From positions 1 through 40,180 of the forward strand of contig JAQCLD010000032.1 in assembly GCA_027592785.1 (NCBI GenBank): 40,180 nucleotides of DNA, in the 5' to 3' direction. Position numbers and translations under genes: made by a program. The notes below the pieces were generated by a model, which saw nothing but the letters and a program-made list of their open reading frames with translations, was not told the origin of the DNA and made no database searches. Shown here piece by piece: positions 17,948-26,955 of the stretch. Numbering within the stretch: the stretch's first letter is position 1; each line of letters begins with the position of its first letter. The stretch is from Acidobacteriota bacterium (lineage in GTDB: Bacteria > Acidobacteriota > Terriglobia > Bryobacterales > UBA6623).

Positions 17948-20701
17948 CTAGCTGGAGTGTCCGGCTGCGATTAGGCTGCGCAGGGAGCCGTATCGACGGA
18001 GTGACTCTTCAGAAACGCCCTCGGCCAGTAGTTCGTTCACCAAATCGCGGGCCTTGCCTCGTTTGCCGACATCGAGGAGCGCTAACGCAATCGACGTCTT
18101 GTCTGATTGGGATAGTCCGGACAGTTGTAGCGCCTGTTGTGCGTAGCGCATCGCCATCTCCCGGTTCCCAACAAAGGCGTAGTTGTGAGCCAATGTGCTC
18201 AACGCATCGCGATCGGAGGAATTGAGTTTCAGGCGCTCAAGTAGCAGCGCATTTGCTTCAGCATACCAATGGGATGCCTCGTTCTTGCGACCGAGGATCA
18301 ACAGAGCTGATGCGAGGTTCTGTCGGGCCCGCACGTTTCGCTGGTCTCGGCGTGCGGCTTCTGCCAACACATCGACTGCTTCTGCCAACTGCCCGTCATC
18401 CGCGAGGAGCTTGCCAAGGTTAACGCGATTAGGCACGTTCTCCGGTGCCAATTCGACTGCTTTCCTGAAGGACCTTGCGGCGTCTTGCCGAAGATCAAGA
18501 AAAACCTGCATCACTCCGAGGTTTCCGTAGCCCTGTGAGTTGTCTGGCGCCAGATCGATCACTTTCTGGAACTCCGTCGCCGCAGCCGCGAACTCGTTTC
18601 GCTTGTAATAGAAGAATCCCAGACGCTTGTACGCCACCCAGTCGCTGGGCCGCAGGGCTATCGCCTTGCGGTAGGCGGCCTCCGCCTGGCCGTACTCTTG
18701 GAGGGCCTCTAGCGCTCCGCCGAGGCCATCGTAACTTTCCGCGGACCTTGGCGATATCACCAGCGCCTTGCGAAATTGCTCGATTGCAGCTTCGGCATCG
18801 CCCTTCTTCAGCAGCACTCGTCCGCGCGTATTGAGCGCCTCGGGTAGGCCAGAGTCAATGCCGAGGGCGGCTTGCGACGCGTCCTCGGCAAGTTCAACGA
18901 ACTTGGGATCTTGTTGGCGGTCGTAAAGGAATAGATACGCTTGTGCCAGATCGGCGTGGGCGCGGGCGTGGTTTGGGTTTAGCCCGATCGTCTTCTTGAA
19001 CAGAGTGACGCCGTGATTCAAGCTGTCGACGTCGTCGCTGCGTTGCAGGTAACCTTTGCCTTGCAGGTAGAACTCGTCGGCGCCGGGGGAGGTGACGACG
19101 ATGCTTTCCAGCTGGTCGGGCTGGGCTTGGAGGTCGAGCAAGGTGGCGATGCGGCGTACCGCGCCGTCCTCAAGATCGAGGATCCTGGCAAGTTCCCCGT
19201 CGACGACGGCGGAATCTTGCTGCACCACGCGCTCGGCGTCGATCAGCGTCAGCGTCAGCCGCGCGCGGCCGTCCTGGGCGGCGAGTCTCCCCTCGACTAC
19301 ATAATTCACACCCAGGACGCCGCGTGCGTTGGACGCCGCGTCAACTGATAGCCGACGAATCTCGCTGGTGGGCACGACGACGAGAAGCTCGTTGAGCCCT
19401 TCGTACTGCGACAACCTGCTGGAAATTGTTTCCGTCAATCCGTCTGCCATTACCTGCAACTCGGGGTCGTTACCGACGATGCCTATCGGCAAAATCGCCA
19501 CACGCCGGTCTATGTCCGCCGTCGTCCTTTGCCCTGAGTAGCGCGAAGAGACGCCCCAGAGTGCCGCGACGCTCAAAAGAAATACTGCCGCCTGGACAAT
19601 TTTTCGGCGAACCGGCCTGGCTGCGGCGACGGTATGGGCATCTGCGGCCTTGGTCCTGGCCGTATCCAGAGCTTGGAATACAGCGTCGACAGATTGCGGG
19701 CGCGCCCCAATATCGGTCTGGAGGCAACTTAGAATCAGGAGGTTCCAACGCCGCGGAATGTCCGGGTTGTGTATGCGCGGCTGTACCGGTTGCGCCGTCC
19801 GGTGGTTGTCGTCGGGAAACGGCTTTTCGCCGGTCAACATCTCGTAGAGCAAGATGCCGAAGGAGAATAGATCCGTCGCTGGTCCAGCAGCCTTGCCCGT
19901 GATCTGTTCCGGAGCCATGTAGGCCGGCGTACCCGTGATTTGGGCTGCTGCGGCGCCTGTGGCGGCTCCGTCGCCGATGAAGTGCGCAATGCCGAAATCT
20001 GTTAGGACGACTCGCGTCACGCCGGATTCATCGCGTTGCAGCAACACATTGCTGGGTTTCAGATCTCGATGGACGATCTCGCAGTCGTGTAGGGCCCCGA
20101 GCCCAGACGCAATTTGCAGGATTAGCGGTCGAGCTTGTTCGGGTGAGAGCGGACCGCTCCGCCGCAGATAATCGGCAAGGGTCTCGCCCTCGACGAGTTC
20201 CATCGTGAAGAAATCGACCGACCGCGGTCCGGAATCATGTCGGCCAATATCGAAAACGCGGCACACATTGGGGTGAGTGACACGGAGAGCAAGCTGAATC
20301 TCACGCTTGAACGACGATGCGTTCGCCGCCCCGTATCGCTCAGAAGGCCCGAGGGCCTTGAGGGCGACCCGTTGCTGCAACTCCTGATCTTCGCACTCGT
20401 AAACCTCTCCCATTCCGCCGCGCCCCACCAGGCGGCGCACTTTGAAGCGGCCCGAGACGATTTGACCCGCCGATAGGAGGTCTTGTTCTGGCTCCGCGTC
20501 GGCGAGCCACTCTCCCAAACTGCCGTCCGTGAGGATTCCGCCCGGGAGATCGTGCAGGCGAAGGAGCTTTTCTACCTCAGGGCGCAGATCGGTCTCGTCC
20601 TCGCATAGTCCCGAGAGGACGCTAGCGCGATCTTCAGGGCCGCTATCAGCAGTCATTGCGAATAGTTCGCGAACTCTCCGCCAGCGCTCAGAAGTCGACA
20701 C
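17948..20701 (-). CDS. Receptor Ser/Thr kinase with TolB-like and TPR domains
   Basis: A 917-residue PknB-type receptor kinase. The kinase domain spans about residues 87-350: glycine loop VGRGGMGEV, catalytic Lys115, HRDLKPSN (211-218), DFG from Asp235, and GTPAYMAPEQ. A single membrane helix follows at about 365-383. Outside the membrane are a TolB-N-like domain (about 395-535, RVAILPIGIVG start) and at least eight TPR repeats (about 540-890). This architecture is widespread in Acidobacteria. Its ATG is 1 nt past the stop of an ECF sigma factor, implying tight coupling: the kinase probably controls, or is controlled with, that sigma factor. Confidence 0.95.
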   Translation of the reverse strand: MSTSERWRRVRELFAMTADSGPEDRASVLSGLCEDETDLRPEVEKLLRLHDLPGGILTDGSLGEWLADAEPEQDLLSAGQIVSGRFKVRRLVGRGGMGEVYECEDQELQQRVALKALGPSERYGAANASSFKREIQLALRVTHPNVCRVFDIGRHDSGPRSVDFFTMELVEGETLADYLRRSGPLSPEQARPLILQIASGLGALHDCEIVHRDLKPSNVLLQRDESGVTRVVLTDFGIAHFIGDGAATGAAAAQITGTPAYMAPEQITGKAAGPATDLFSFGILLYEMLTGEKPFPDDNHRTAQPVQPRIHNPDIPRRWNLLILSCLQTDIGARPQSVDAVFQALDTARTKAADAHTVAAARPVRRKIVQAAVFLLSVAALWGVSSRYSGQRTTADIDRRVAILPIGIVGNDPELQVMADGLTETISSRLSQYEGLNELLVVVPTSEIRRLSVDAASNARGVLGVNYVVEGRLAAQDGRARLTLTLIDAERVVQQDSAVVDGELARILDLEDGAVRRIATLLDLQAQPDQLESIVVTSPGADEFYLQGKGYLQRSDDVDSLNHGVTLFKKTIGLNPNHARAHADLAQAYLFLYDRQQDPKFVELAEDASQAALGIDSGLPEALNTRGRVLLKKGDAEAAIEQFRKALVISPRSAESYDGLGGALEALQEYGQAEAAYRKAIALRPSDWVAYKRLGFFYYKRNEFAAAATEFQKVIDLAPDNSQGYGNLGVMQVFLDLRQDAARSFRKAVELAPENVPNRVNLGKLLADDGQLAEAVDVLAEAARRDQRNVRARQNLASALLILGRKNEASHWYAEANALLLERLKLNSSDRDALSTLAHNYAFVGNREMAMRYAQQALQLSGLSQSDKTSIALALLDVGKRGKARDLVNELLAEGVSEESLRRYGSLRSLIAAGHSS

Positions 20702-20702
20702 G

Positions 20703-21281
20703 TTAGGCTTGAGATTCTAGCTCAGATCGCAGCCAAGCGCGACCAAATTCCCAGTCACGTTTGGCAGTTCTGACCGAAATACTCAGCGCTTCCGCGGTTT
20801 CTTCGAAAGAAAGTCCCGCAAAGAAACGCAGCTCGATGACATTGCCTACTCGTTCTTCCTCCAACGACAGCGCCTTGAGGGCGTCGTCTAGCTCCGTGAT
20901 CTGTCCGCAGCGCTCCGGGCTAACGACCAGGCCCTCGTCGAATGGGATTGCCAGTGCGCCGCCGCCTCGTTTTCCTGCAGCTTGGGCGCGAGCGTAGTCC
21001 ACCAAGACACGGCGCATTGTCCGCGCGGCGACGGCGTAGAAATGAGCCCTACTGCGCCAATCGATCTCGGCATTGCGGAGGAGCCGTAAGTAGGCCTCGT
21101 TAACCAAGGCAGTCGTCTGCAAAGTGTGACCCGCCCGCTCGCTTCTCATGCGGCGCGAAGCGATTCGACGCAGTTCGCCGTAAACGAGCGAAAGGAGCGT
21201 AGACTCAGACTCCCGGTCGCCGTCGCGCAGCTTCTCCAGGAGCACCGTAATCTCTCCTGGGGAAACGTTAATTCGAGCCAT
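20703..21281 (-). CDS. ECF RNA polymerase sigma factor (TIGR02999 type)
   Basis: A 192-residue sigma-70-family factor. Region 2 is visible in GHTLQTTALVNEAYLRL and the RAHFYAVAARTMRRVLVDYA block; the KRGGG linker follows; region 4 ends with FAGLSFEETAEALSISVRTA, a helix-turn-helix. These are hallmarks of the TIGR02999 ECF group of Acidobacteria and Planctomycetes, which often lies beside PknB kinases and usually lacks an adjacent anti-sigma factor. Here too no anti-sigma gene is present; the neighbour is the receptor kinase 1 nt downstream. It is the first gene of a likely four-gene operon. Confidence 0.93.
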   Translation of the reverse strand: MARINVSPGEITVLLEKLRDGDRESESTLLSLVYGELRRIASRRMRSERAGHTLQTTALVNEAYLRLLRNAEIDWRSRAHFYAVAARTMRRVLVDYARAQAAGKRGGGALAIPFDEGLVVSPERCGQITELDDALKALSLEEERVGNVIELRFFAGLSFEETAEALSISVRTAKRDWEFGRAWLRSELESQA

Positions 21282-21422
21282 GCTATCACCGAGTCCGAAG
21301 CCGCAGTTAACGACATTCTAGCTTGTCCCAAAGTGCGAGCATCGACGGCCGGCTTGTCGGCGATGCTGTTACAGTGCAACAGCTACCTGCAAGGCACGGC
21401 CGGCGTGAACTGCCCAGATCTT

Positions 21423-23387
21423 CTAGTCCGGCAAGCCGAATGTGAAGAAGCCGACTTGGCCGGCAATCGAGACGAACTGCTTGCCGCCGACGACGTAGCT
21501 CATCGGCGAGGCCGACCAGGACTGATTGAGATCGACGCTCCACAGCTTCTCGCCGGTCGCCGCGTCGAGGGCCATGAAGCCGCCGCCCTCTTCACCGCTG
21601 AAGACTAAGCCGCCGGCAGTGGTCAACGTGCCGGAGCCGTTGCGGCCCGTGCCGCGCAGCGGGAAGTCCCACACTTTTTCGCCGGTCTCGATGTTGAAGG
21701 CGCGCACGTAGCGGGCGCGATCACCGGCGCGGGCCGCGGTGCCGCCGAAGTAGCGCCGCCCAAGCTCGAAGTCTTGAGTGATCGACTTGTAGTTCGCGCA
21801 GCCTTCAGTGAGCGTGACGTAGAAGAGCTTGGTCTGCGGGTTGTAGGCCGTGGACTGCCAGTTAGAGCCGCCTCCTGCGCCAGGACAGATGATGGTGCCT
21901 TCGGGCGTCGCCTCGGAGCCTTCCGTGAGGATCGGGCGTCCGGTTGCGTCCAGGCCCTTGTTCCAATTCACGCGGTCGAAGGTTTTCTCGGCGAGCAGGA
22001 CTTTGCCGTCGGTCCGGTCCAGCACGTAGAACATACCGTTGCGGCTGGACTGCAGCATGAGCTTGCGTTGTTGGCCGCGCCAGACCGTGTCCACCAGAAC
22101 GGTCGGCTGTTGGGCATCCCAGTCGTGGGTGTCGTGCGGCGTGAACTGGTAATACCAGACAAGTTCGCCGGTCGTCGGACGGAGCGCGAGAACGCTGTTG
22201 GTGTAAAGGTTGTCGCCGAGCCGCTCGGAGCCGTCGTAATCGGGGCAGGGGTTGCCGACCGTCCAATAGAGCAGGTCGAGGCTGGCGTCGTAGGCCCCGG
22301 TGAGCCAGGTGGCCCCGCAGCCGTGTTCGAGAGCGCTGCCGATCCAGGTTGCCGCTTCGGGGTCGTCGCGCGTGGGGATCGTCCAGAAGCGCCAGGCCAA
22401 CTTGCCGGTCTTGGCGTCGTAAGCGTCAAGGAAACCGCGCACGCCTTCTTCGCCGCCGGCGATGCCGGCGATTACCAGATCGCCTACAACGAGCGGAGCG
22501 GCGGTGGCGGCGTACTGCTGCTTGTAGTCGGCCATCTCCGTATCCCAGACTCGCTCGCCCGTCCAGCGGTCTAGGGCGAGCAGGTGGGCGTGGTCGGTGA
22601 CCATATAGACATGGTTGTCATCGAGTGCCACGCCGCGGTTGGCGCTGCGGCCCGCCTCGCTGATCAGGCCATCGGAACGATCCTGGCCATAATTCCAGAT
22701 GCGCCGGCCCGTAACGGCGTCGAGCGCCCAGGCTTCGTTCCAGCCAGTGACGTACATGATGCCGTCCACGACAACCGGGGTGTTCTCAAGGCGCGCGTGA
22801 TTGAGCACGGGGTACATCCAGCGCAGGGTCATGTTCTTGACGTTGTCGCGATTGATCTGCGTGGCGTCGAGATAGCGGTTGTTGTCGCCGTTGTCGTAAT
22901 CGACCCAGTCTTTCTTGGGAAGAATTGAGGCACGGGAGAACGTCTCGCTTGTGCCCTGACGGATGAACCGGCTGGTCTTACCGTCGTCTGTGCGAATGTT
23001 GATGTCAAAGCTGGACTCGCCGATGACCAAGCCCTCGACTTGAGTGCCGTCACTGAGTCGGATCGTGCCCTGGCGCGGGCCGCGGCCACGGCGAGCGGCA
23101 GGCGCTTGCATGGTGCGCAAGTGGGCGATCAGGACAGCGAGTTCGGTGTCGGGCATGGTCTGCGGCGGCATACCGCCCTCGGTGCCCAGGCGGATGATGG
23201 CCCCAAGTTGGGCGTCGGTGGCGCGGGGCAGGGCGGAGACGATGCCGGGGGCGCGTTCAGAGCCGTTGCCGTCGCCGCCGTGACAGACGGCGCAGCGCGT
23301 GGCGTAGGCCGTGGGACCGTCGACCGGCGTTTGAGCAGCTGCCGTGGCCGAGAGCAGAAAAATGGCGAGAATGACGCGTTGCAACAT
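21423..23387 (-). CDS. PQQ-dependent dehydrogenase with N-terminal cytochrome c
   Basis: A 654-residue periplasmic quinoprotein. A Sec signal (residues 1-18, ending TAAAQ) is followed by a cytochrome c domain with CAVCHGGDGNG (about residues 32-42), a linker rich in Arg/Gly, then an eight-bladed propeller with repeats such as VVVDGIMYVTGWNEAWALDAVTG and a C-terminal DAATGEKLW blade. It should oxidise an alcohol or sugar and pass electrons through its own haem. The haem domain is N-terminal, whereas quinohaemoprotein alcohol dehydrogenases carry it C-terminally. The substrate is unknown. A GGAAG sequence lies upstream of the ATG. It lies 114 nt downstream of an isomerase gene on the same strand. 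Confidence 0.9.
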   Translation of the reverse strand: MLQRVILAIFLLSATAAAQTPVDGPTAYATRCAVCHGGDGNGSERAPGIVSALPRATDAQLGAIIRLGTEGGMPPQTMPDTELAVLIAHLRTMQAPAARRGRGPRQGTIRLSDGTQVEGLVIGESSFDINIRTDDGKTSRFIRQGTSETFSRASILPKKDWVDYDNGDNNRYLDATQINRDNVKNMTLRWMYPVLNHARLENTPVVVDGIMYVTGWNEAWALDAVTGRRIWNYGQDRSDGLISEAGRSANRGVALDDNHVYMVTDHAHLLALDRWTGERVWDTEMADYKQQYAATAAPLVVGDLVIAGIAGGEEGVRGFLDAYDAKTGKLAWRFWTIPTRDDPEAATWIGSALEHGCGATWLTGAYDASLDLLYWTVGNPCPDYDGSERLGDNLYTNSVLALRPTTGELVWYYQFTPHDTHDWDAQQPTVLVDTVWRGQQRKLMLQSSRNGMFYVLDRTDGKVLLAEKTFDRVNWNKGLDATGRPILTEGSEATPEGTIICPGAGGGSNWQSTAYNPQTKLFYVTLTEGCANYKSITQDFELGRRYFGGTAARAGDRARYVRAFNIETGEKVWDFPLRGTGRNGSGTLTTAGGLVFSGEEGGGFMALDAATGEKLWSVDLNQSWSASPMSYVVGGKQFVSIAGQVGFFTFGLPD

Positions 23388-23501
23388 ATAGTGACTTCCG
23401 CGTTTGAGATTACACGATAACGATCACAAAACGGAATTGGCGTGCGGGTCGCATCACACCTTCGCTCTGTGAGGTTGCGGTTTCAGTGCAGCCGTTTCCG
23501 C

Positions 23502-24365
23502 TTAGACGTCCATAATTGCCATGGCTTGGGCGATGGACCCGAGGGGATCGCGGCCGGGGCTGGGGCGAAACTCGTGCGAGACGTAGCCGTCGTAGCCAGT
23601 GTCGGCGATGACTTGGGCGATGTAGCGGTAGTTGATTTCTTGCGAACCGTCTAGTTCTCCGCGGTTCGGGACTCCCGCGGTGTGGAAGTGAGCGATCCAG
23701 TCGATGTTGGCCTGGATGTTGCGAGCCAGGTCGCCGTCCATGATCTGCAGGTGGTAGATATCGCAGACCATTTTGACGTTGGGTGAGTCGACGCGCTTGC
23801 ACATCTCGATGCCCCAGGAGAAGTGGCCGCAGATTTGATCTTCGCGGCCGAAGGCAGGGTCGAGGCGCTTGTTGTTCATGTTCTCAAGGGCGATGGTGAC
23901 GTTGCGCGCTTGGAGTTTCGGTTGCAGGCGCTTGAGTACGGCAACCGCGTTGCGCAGGCCTTCTTCATCGCTCATGCCGCGACGCTGTCCGCCGACGGTG
24001 ATGAAGGTGCCGATATTGTTGTCGGCAAGAGTGTCTATCCAGGCGCTGACGGATTCGACGAGCTTGTCGTGGCCCTCGGGATGGATGAGGCCGTTTTGGA
24101 AGTTGGCGCCGCCCGTGCCGCCCAGGGTCGGGACGAGCCCATGTTGCTTGAGGACAGGCCATTGCGCGGGCGGACGCATGTCGAAGCCGTGGGCCCCGAG
24201 GCGAGCGGCTTCGGCGCATAGTTGCTCGAACGAGAGATCGGTCTGGCCAAAGTTGGAAGTCCAGAGGCCCTGTTTGATGCGCCCCTTACGCTGGATCGTC
24301 GGTCGGGTTTGCGCCGCCAACGTTCCCGCTGCCGCGATTGTGCCTAAGAGCTCTCGTCGTCGCAT
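23502..24365 (-). CDS. Tat-exported sugar phosphate isomerase/epimerase-like TIM barrel
   Basis: A 287-residue protein of the xylose isomerase-like AP endonuclease 2 superfamily (hydroxypyruvate isomerase relatives). The N-terminus (MRRRELLGTIAAAGTLAA) is a Tat-like signal with an Arg-rich head, so the enzyme is probably periplasmic. Metal-site segments are visible: ALENMNNK, MVCDIYHLQIMDGD, HFHTAGVPNRGELDG and YDGYVSHEFRPSPG. The frame has an extra ATG at 24374, but that one lies inside the -10-like TACAAT, so 24365 is preferred. A PQQ dehydrogenase follows, suggesting periplasmic sugar oxidation; that link is inferred. Confidence 0.85.
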   Translation of the reverse strand: MRRRELLGTIAAAGTLAAQTRPTIQRKGRIKQGLWTSNFGQTDLSFEQLCAEAARLGAHGFDMRPPAQWPVLKQHGLVPTLGGTGGANFQNGLIHPEGHDKLVESVSAWIDTLADNNIGTFITVGGQRRGMSDEEGLRNAVAVLKRLQPKLQARNVTIALENMNNKRLDPAFGREDQICGHFSWGIEMCKRVDSPNVKMVCDIYHLQIMDGDLARNIQANIDWIAHFHTAGVPNRGELDGSQEINYRYIAQVIADTGYDGYVSHEFRPSPGRDPLGSIAQAMAIMDV

Positions 24366-24396
24366 GTGCAGCATTGTACAGGTGCAGCAGCGTACA
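24366..24396 (-). repeat. Tandem 15-bp direct repeat abutting the isomerase start
   Basis: Two copies of GTGCAGCAnnGTACA (24366-24380 and 24382-24396, 13 of 15 identical, 16-bp period on the + strand) sit directly against the start codon. The proximal copy contains the TACAAT -10-like hexamer on the minus strand. Possibly an operator. Confidence 0.5.
24373..24378 (-). promoter_or_regulatory. -10 element (TACAAT) 7 nt before the isomerase start
   Basis: TACAAT on the minus strand, 7 nt before the ATG at 24365, inside a direct repeat. No Shine-Dalgarno sequence is present. Confidence 0.4.
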
Positions 24397-24406
24397 TGCA
24401 GAACCG

Positions 24407-24430
24407 CCCCCTCGGAGTAGGCCGAGAGGG
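24407..24430 (-). terminator. Stem-loop after the haem/propeller gene
   Basis: A 9-bp inverted repeat (CCCTC-TCGG pairing with CCGA-GGGGG, one T-G pair, 6-nt loop) 30 nt beyond the TAG of the 24461-26692 gene. No U-run follows, so termination is a guess from position and stem strength. Confidence 0.4.
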
Positions 24431-24460
24431 AGGTTGGTGAATCGAGGCGGAGAGTGTTAT

Positions 24461-26692
24461 CTAGCGCGCCAGCGGATCAGGCCGTATCTGGAACTTGACG
24501 AACTTGCCCTTCGTTCCCTTGCCGCCCTCGGTGTGCCAGATGTAGTTGGTGCCGTAGTTGGCCCAGAGCCCGCGGCCTTTCCAGCCCGCGTCCGGATCGT
24601 CGATGCGGCCGTCCATGCCCCGCGTGAAGAAGCCCATCGGGTAGGGCACGCGCAGAGTTGTCCACTCCTTCGTTTGCGGATTCAACGCCAACAGCGAGTC
24701 CGAGTTAGATCCTGTTGCGATCGGGGTGTTTGGACCGAATCCCGCTATGTTCTGCTGGTCTACCCAGTTGTAGTAGTGGAAATCCGCGCCGATGTCCGTG
24801 CCCTTCATCTTGGGGCCGGTGACTTCGTGCAGTTCCCAGCCTTCCGCGCATTGACTGCCGTCCGGCTTGCCCGGTCCGGCGAGGTCCTTGCATTTGCGGA
24901 CGTCGAAGCTGGCCATGTGGCTGCTTCCCGCCAACGCCGTCCAAACCACACCGTTGGTGTCGATGTCGACGCCACGCGGATCGAAGCCCGGCTCGGGCAC
25001 CTTGAAGACCTGCGTCACACAGCTTGAGGGAGCTTCGTTGCCCCGCTTCATGCGTATTACGTATCCAGGGAAAGCTTGCGACACGCCCCACACTGAATCG
25101 TCCACCGGACTCGGGATCACCGAGTACATGCTGAAGTTCAGCTGCGTATCCAAGTTCGGATCCAGCGCCGCTCCGCCTGCGCCGGCATCCACGCCGCCGT
25201 TCTCCACGCGGTAGAGCGCGCCTTCACGGCCAAGCACGTTCCAGGGCTTGGTGATCGTGCCGTCGCCATTAGTGTCGACTACCGTCGGACACCAGCCCAC
25301 GGCCTTCTGCTCGTCCTTGGTTTCGTCATAAACCTTGGTGTCGATCCAGGCGAGTCCGGCGCCGCCGCCATTGAAGTAGACGGTTTCATTGGCATCCGTG
25401 TCGAATTGCAGGTGGTGCGTGCCGAAGCAGGTTTCGATCAAGGTGAACTGCTGCGTCTTAGGATCGTAGAAGGAAGCCTGACGTCCACCTTGACGCGGCG
25501 TGTACCATGCGGCGAACTTGTTGTTCGGATCACTGCACCAGGCCGGGTTTTTGTCGCGAATCTTCGATGTCAGCCAAACTCGACCCTTGCTGTCGAGCAT
25601 CGGGTTGTGCGGATCGGCCGGGTTATTCGGTGGGTTCGACCAAATGTGTTCGTTGCCAAAATACATCGACGGACGCATCGGCGCCGGGAAGCGCGAAGGC
25701 ACTTCGTCCCGCGGCTCTCGCGTCGGAATATCCAACTGTGTCGTGTAGTTCTCTCGCGGGTCCATGATCACCAGCTGGCCGTGACCGGAGCTCGCTGCAT
25801 AGACACGTCCGCCCGGATTCACCGTCGGAGTGCGTTTGTCGGTCGACGCCAAATCGTGCATGAACGTGTGGTCGCTGCCCACATCCCACAGCGTCAGCAC
25901 TAGATTGCGCTCGATGCCTTTGGGACGCTCAGGCACTGGCGGCAGTGCGCCTTTGGCGATGGCCTCAGACCACGCCGAAAACGTTTTGAGCGACTGCGGT
26001 TGCCCTTGGATATTCAGTACGCCGTACATCGACGTTCCGCGAACACCGGTGCCCAGCCGCCATTCCCAGGCCTCAGCGTGCGTCTTCAGGTCCGGCTTGG
26101 CGTCGAATACGTGCTGCAAGTCGCGGGTCTGAAGGTTTCCCAGTTGATGGCAGAAATTGCAGTCTGACTTCAACGAGTCGAGCCAGTGCTTCTGGGTCAG
26201 CATGGTTTTGCCCACGCCGTTGCCGCCGCTCTCCGTGCCCGTTCCGGGGAACATGCTCTTGGCTGGCGGCTCCATCAACGAGAGCCAGTAGCTGCCCGGA
26301 TAATACTGTGCAGCTTCAGCGGGAGTTTTGGCCAACACCGCCGTCAATGCCACTGGTTCTGTCGTCGGCTTCATCACGATCTTCTCGGAATCGACGAGAC
26401 CGTAGCCCCTGACCCAAACGCTATAGTTCGCCGTGGGCAACTCAGGCAGCATGAACCGCCCCTCATCGTCGGTGACGACGATCTTGACGAACTTCGTCGA
26501 AAGATCCTCCGTCTCGGCAATAACCCAGACCCCTGCTTCCGCGCCGTTGGCGCTCTTCACAGCACCGCCGATATAACCCTCCGGCGCCTGCGCCTCGGTT
26601 GGAAGTGCGCCGACTAGGGCGACAAGCGCCAAGGCAAGAAAACCAGCGCCGACTGCCAAGCCGCGCCGATGGTGAACGATGAATTTGCTCAT
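24461..26692 (-). CDS. Secreted mono-haem protein with carboxypeptidase-regulatory and propeller-like domains
   Basis: A 743-residue exported protein: Sec signal (about residues 10-36, AQA cleavage), a carboxypeptidase-regulatory beta-sandwich (about 38-120, GYIGGAVKSANGAEAGVWV), one c-type haem motif (DCNFCH, Cys178, Cys181, His182), and a long C-terminal region with repeated blocks reminiscent of streptogramin-lyase-like propellers (PTVNPGGRVYAASSGHGQL, NPMLDSKGRVWLTSKI, DIDTNGVVWTAL). Such proteins are common in Acidobacteria; a catalytic role has not been recognised by me. A strong GAGGAGG ribosome site precedes the ATG and a TATAGT -10 lies about 45 nt up, so this one has a normal leader. 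Confidence 0.8.
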   Translation of the reverse strand: MSKFIVHHRRGLAVGAGFLALALVALVGALPTEAQAPEGYIGGAVKSANGAEAGVWVIAETEDLSTKFVKIVVTDDEGRFMLPELPTANYSVWVRGYGLVDSEKIVMKPTTEPVALTAVLAKTPAEAAQYYPGSYWLSLMEPPAKSMFPGTGTESGGNGVGKTMLTQKHWLDSLKSDCNFCHQLGNLQTRDLQHVFDAKPDLKTHAEAWEWRLGTGVRGTSMYGVLNIQGQPQSLKTFSAWSEAIAKGALPPVPERPKGIERNLVLTLWDVGSDHTFMHDLASTDKRTPTVNPGGRVYAASSGHGQLVIMDPRENYTTQLDIPTREPRDEVPSRFPAPMRPSMYFGNEHIWSNPPNNPADPHNPMLDSKGRVWLTSKIRDKNPAWCSDPNNKFAAWYTPRQGGRQASFYDPKTQQFTLIETCFGTHHLQFDTDANETVYFNGGGAGLAWIDTKVYDETKDEQKAVGWCPTVVDTNGDGTITKPWNVLGREGALYRVENGGVDAGAGGAALDPNLDTQLNFSMYSVIPSPVDDSVWGVSQAFPGYVIRMKRGNEAPSSCVTQVFKVPEPGFDPRGVDIDTNGVVWTALAGSSHMASFDVRKCKDLAGPGKPDGSQCAEGWELHEVTGPKMKGTDIGADFHYYNWVDQQNIAGFGPNTPIATGSNSDSLLALNPQTKEWTTLRVPYPMGFFTRGMDGRIDDPDAGWKGRGLWANYGTNYIWHTEGGKGTKGKFVKFQIRPDPLAR

Positions 26693-26955
26693 GTGAAGCC
26701 CTCCTCAGGGAGTTTGGATGCTGGCGGTGACTATACAGGAGGATCGCCTCCGAAAGCAATGCACAGCGCTGGCCGCGTGTGACCCCTCATACAGCCCGTG
26801 GATCCGCACCGCTGGCGCGGCCCCGGCTCGCCTTCGCGAGGCTTGGGGGAGCGGGTGTCAGCTAGAGGGCCCAACAAACCTATTCGCGGTGGATGGCCTA
26901 GGCGCCACGGGCAGTAGTCGGAGCCGGCGGCGGGGACTTATAATAGCGGCGCAAT
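26693..26955. other. Divergent intergenic region
   Basis: 263 bp between divergent genes. It holds the minus-strand ribosome site and TATAGT of the haem protein gene and the perfect TATAAT of the PhyH gene. I see no small gene or RNA in the remainder. Confidence 0.4.
26939..26944 (+). promoter_or_regulatory. -10 element (TATAAT) before the second PhyH gene
   Basis: A perfect TATAAT ends 11 nt before the ATG at 26956. The spacing leaves a leader of only a few nt. No convincing -35. Confidence 0.5.
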
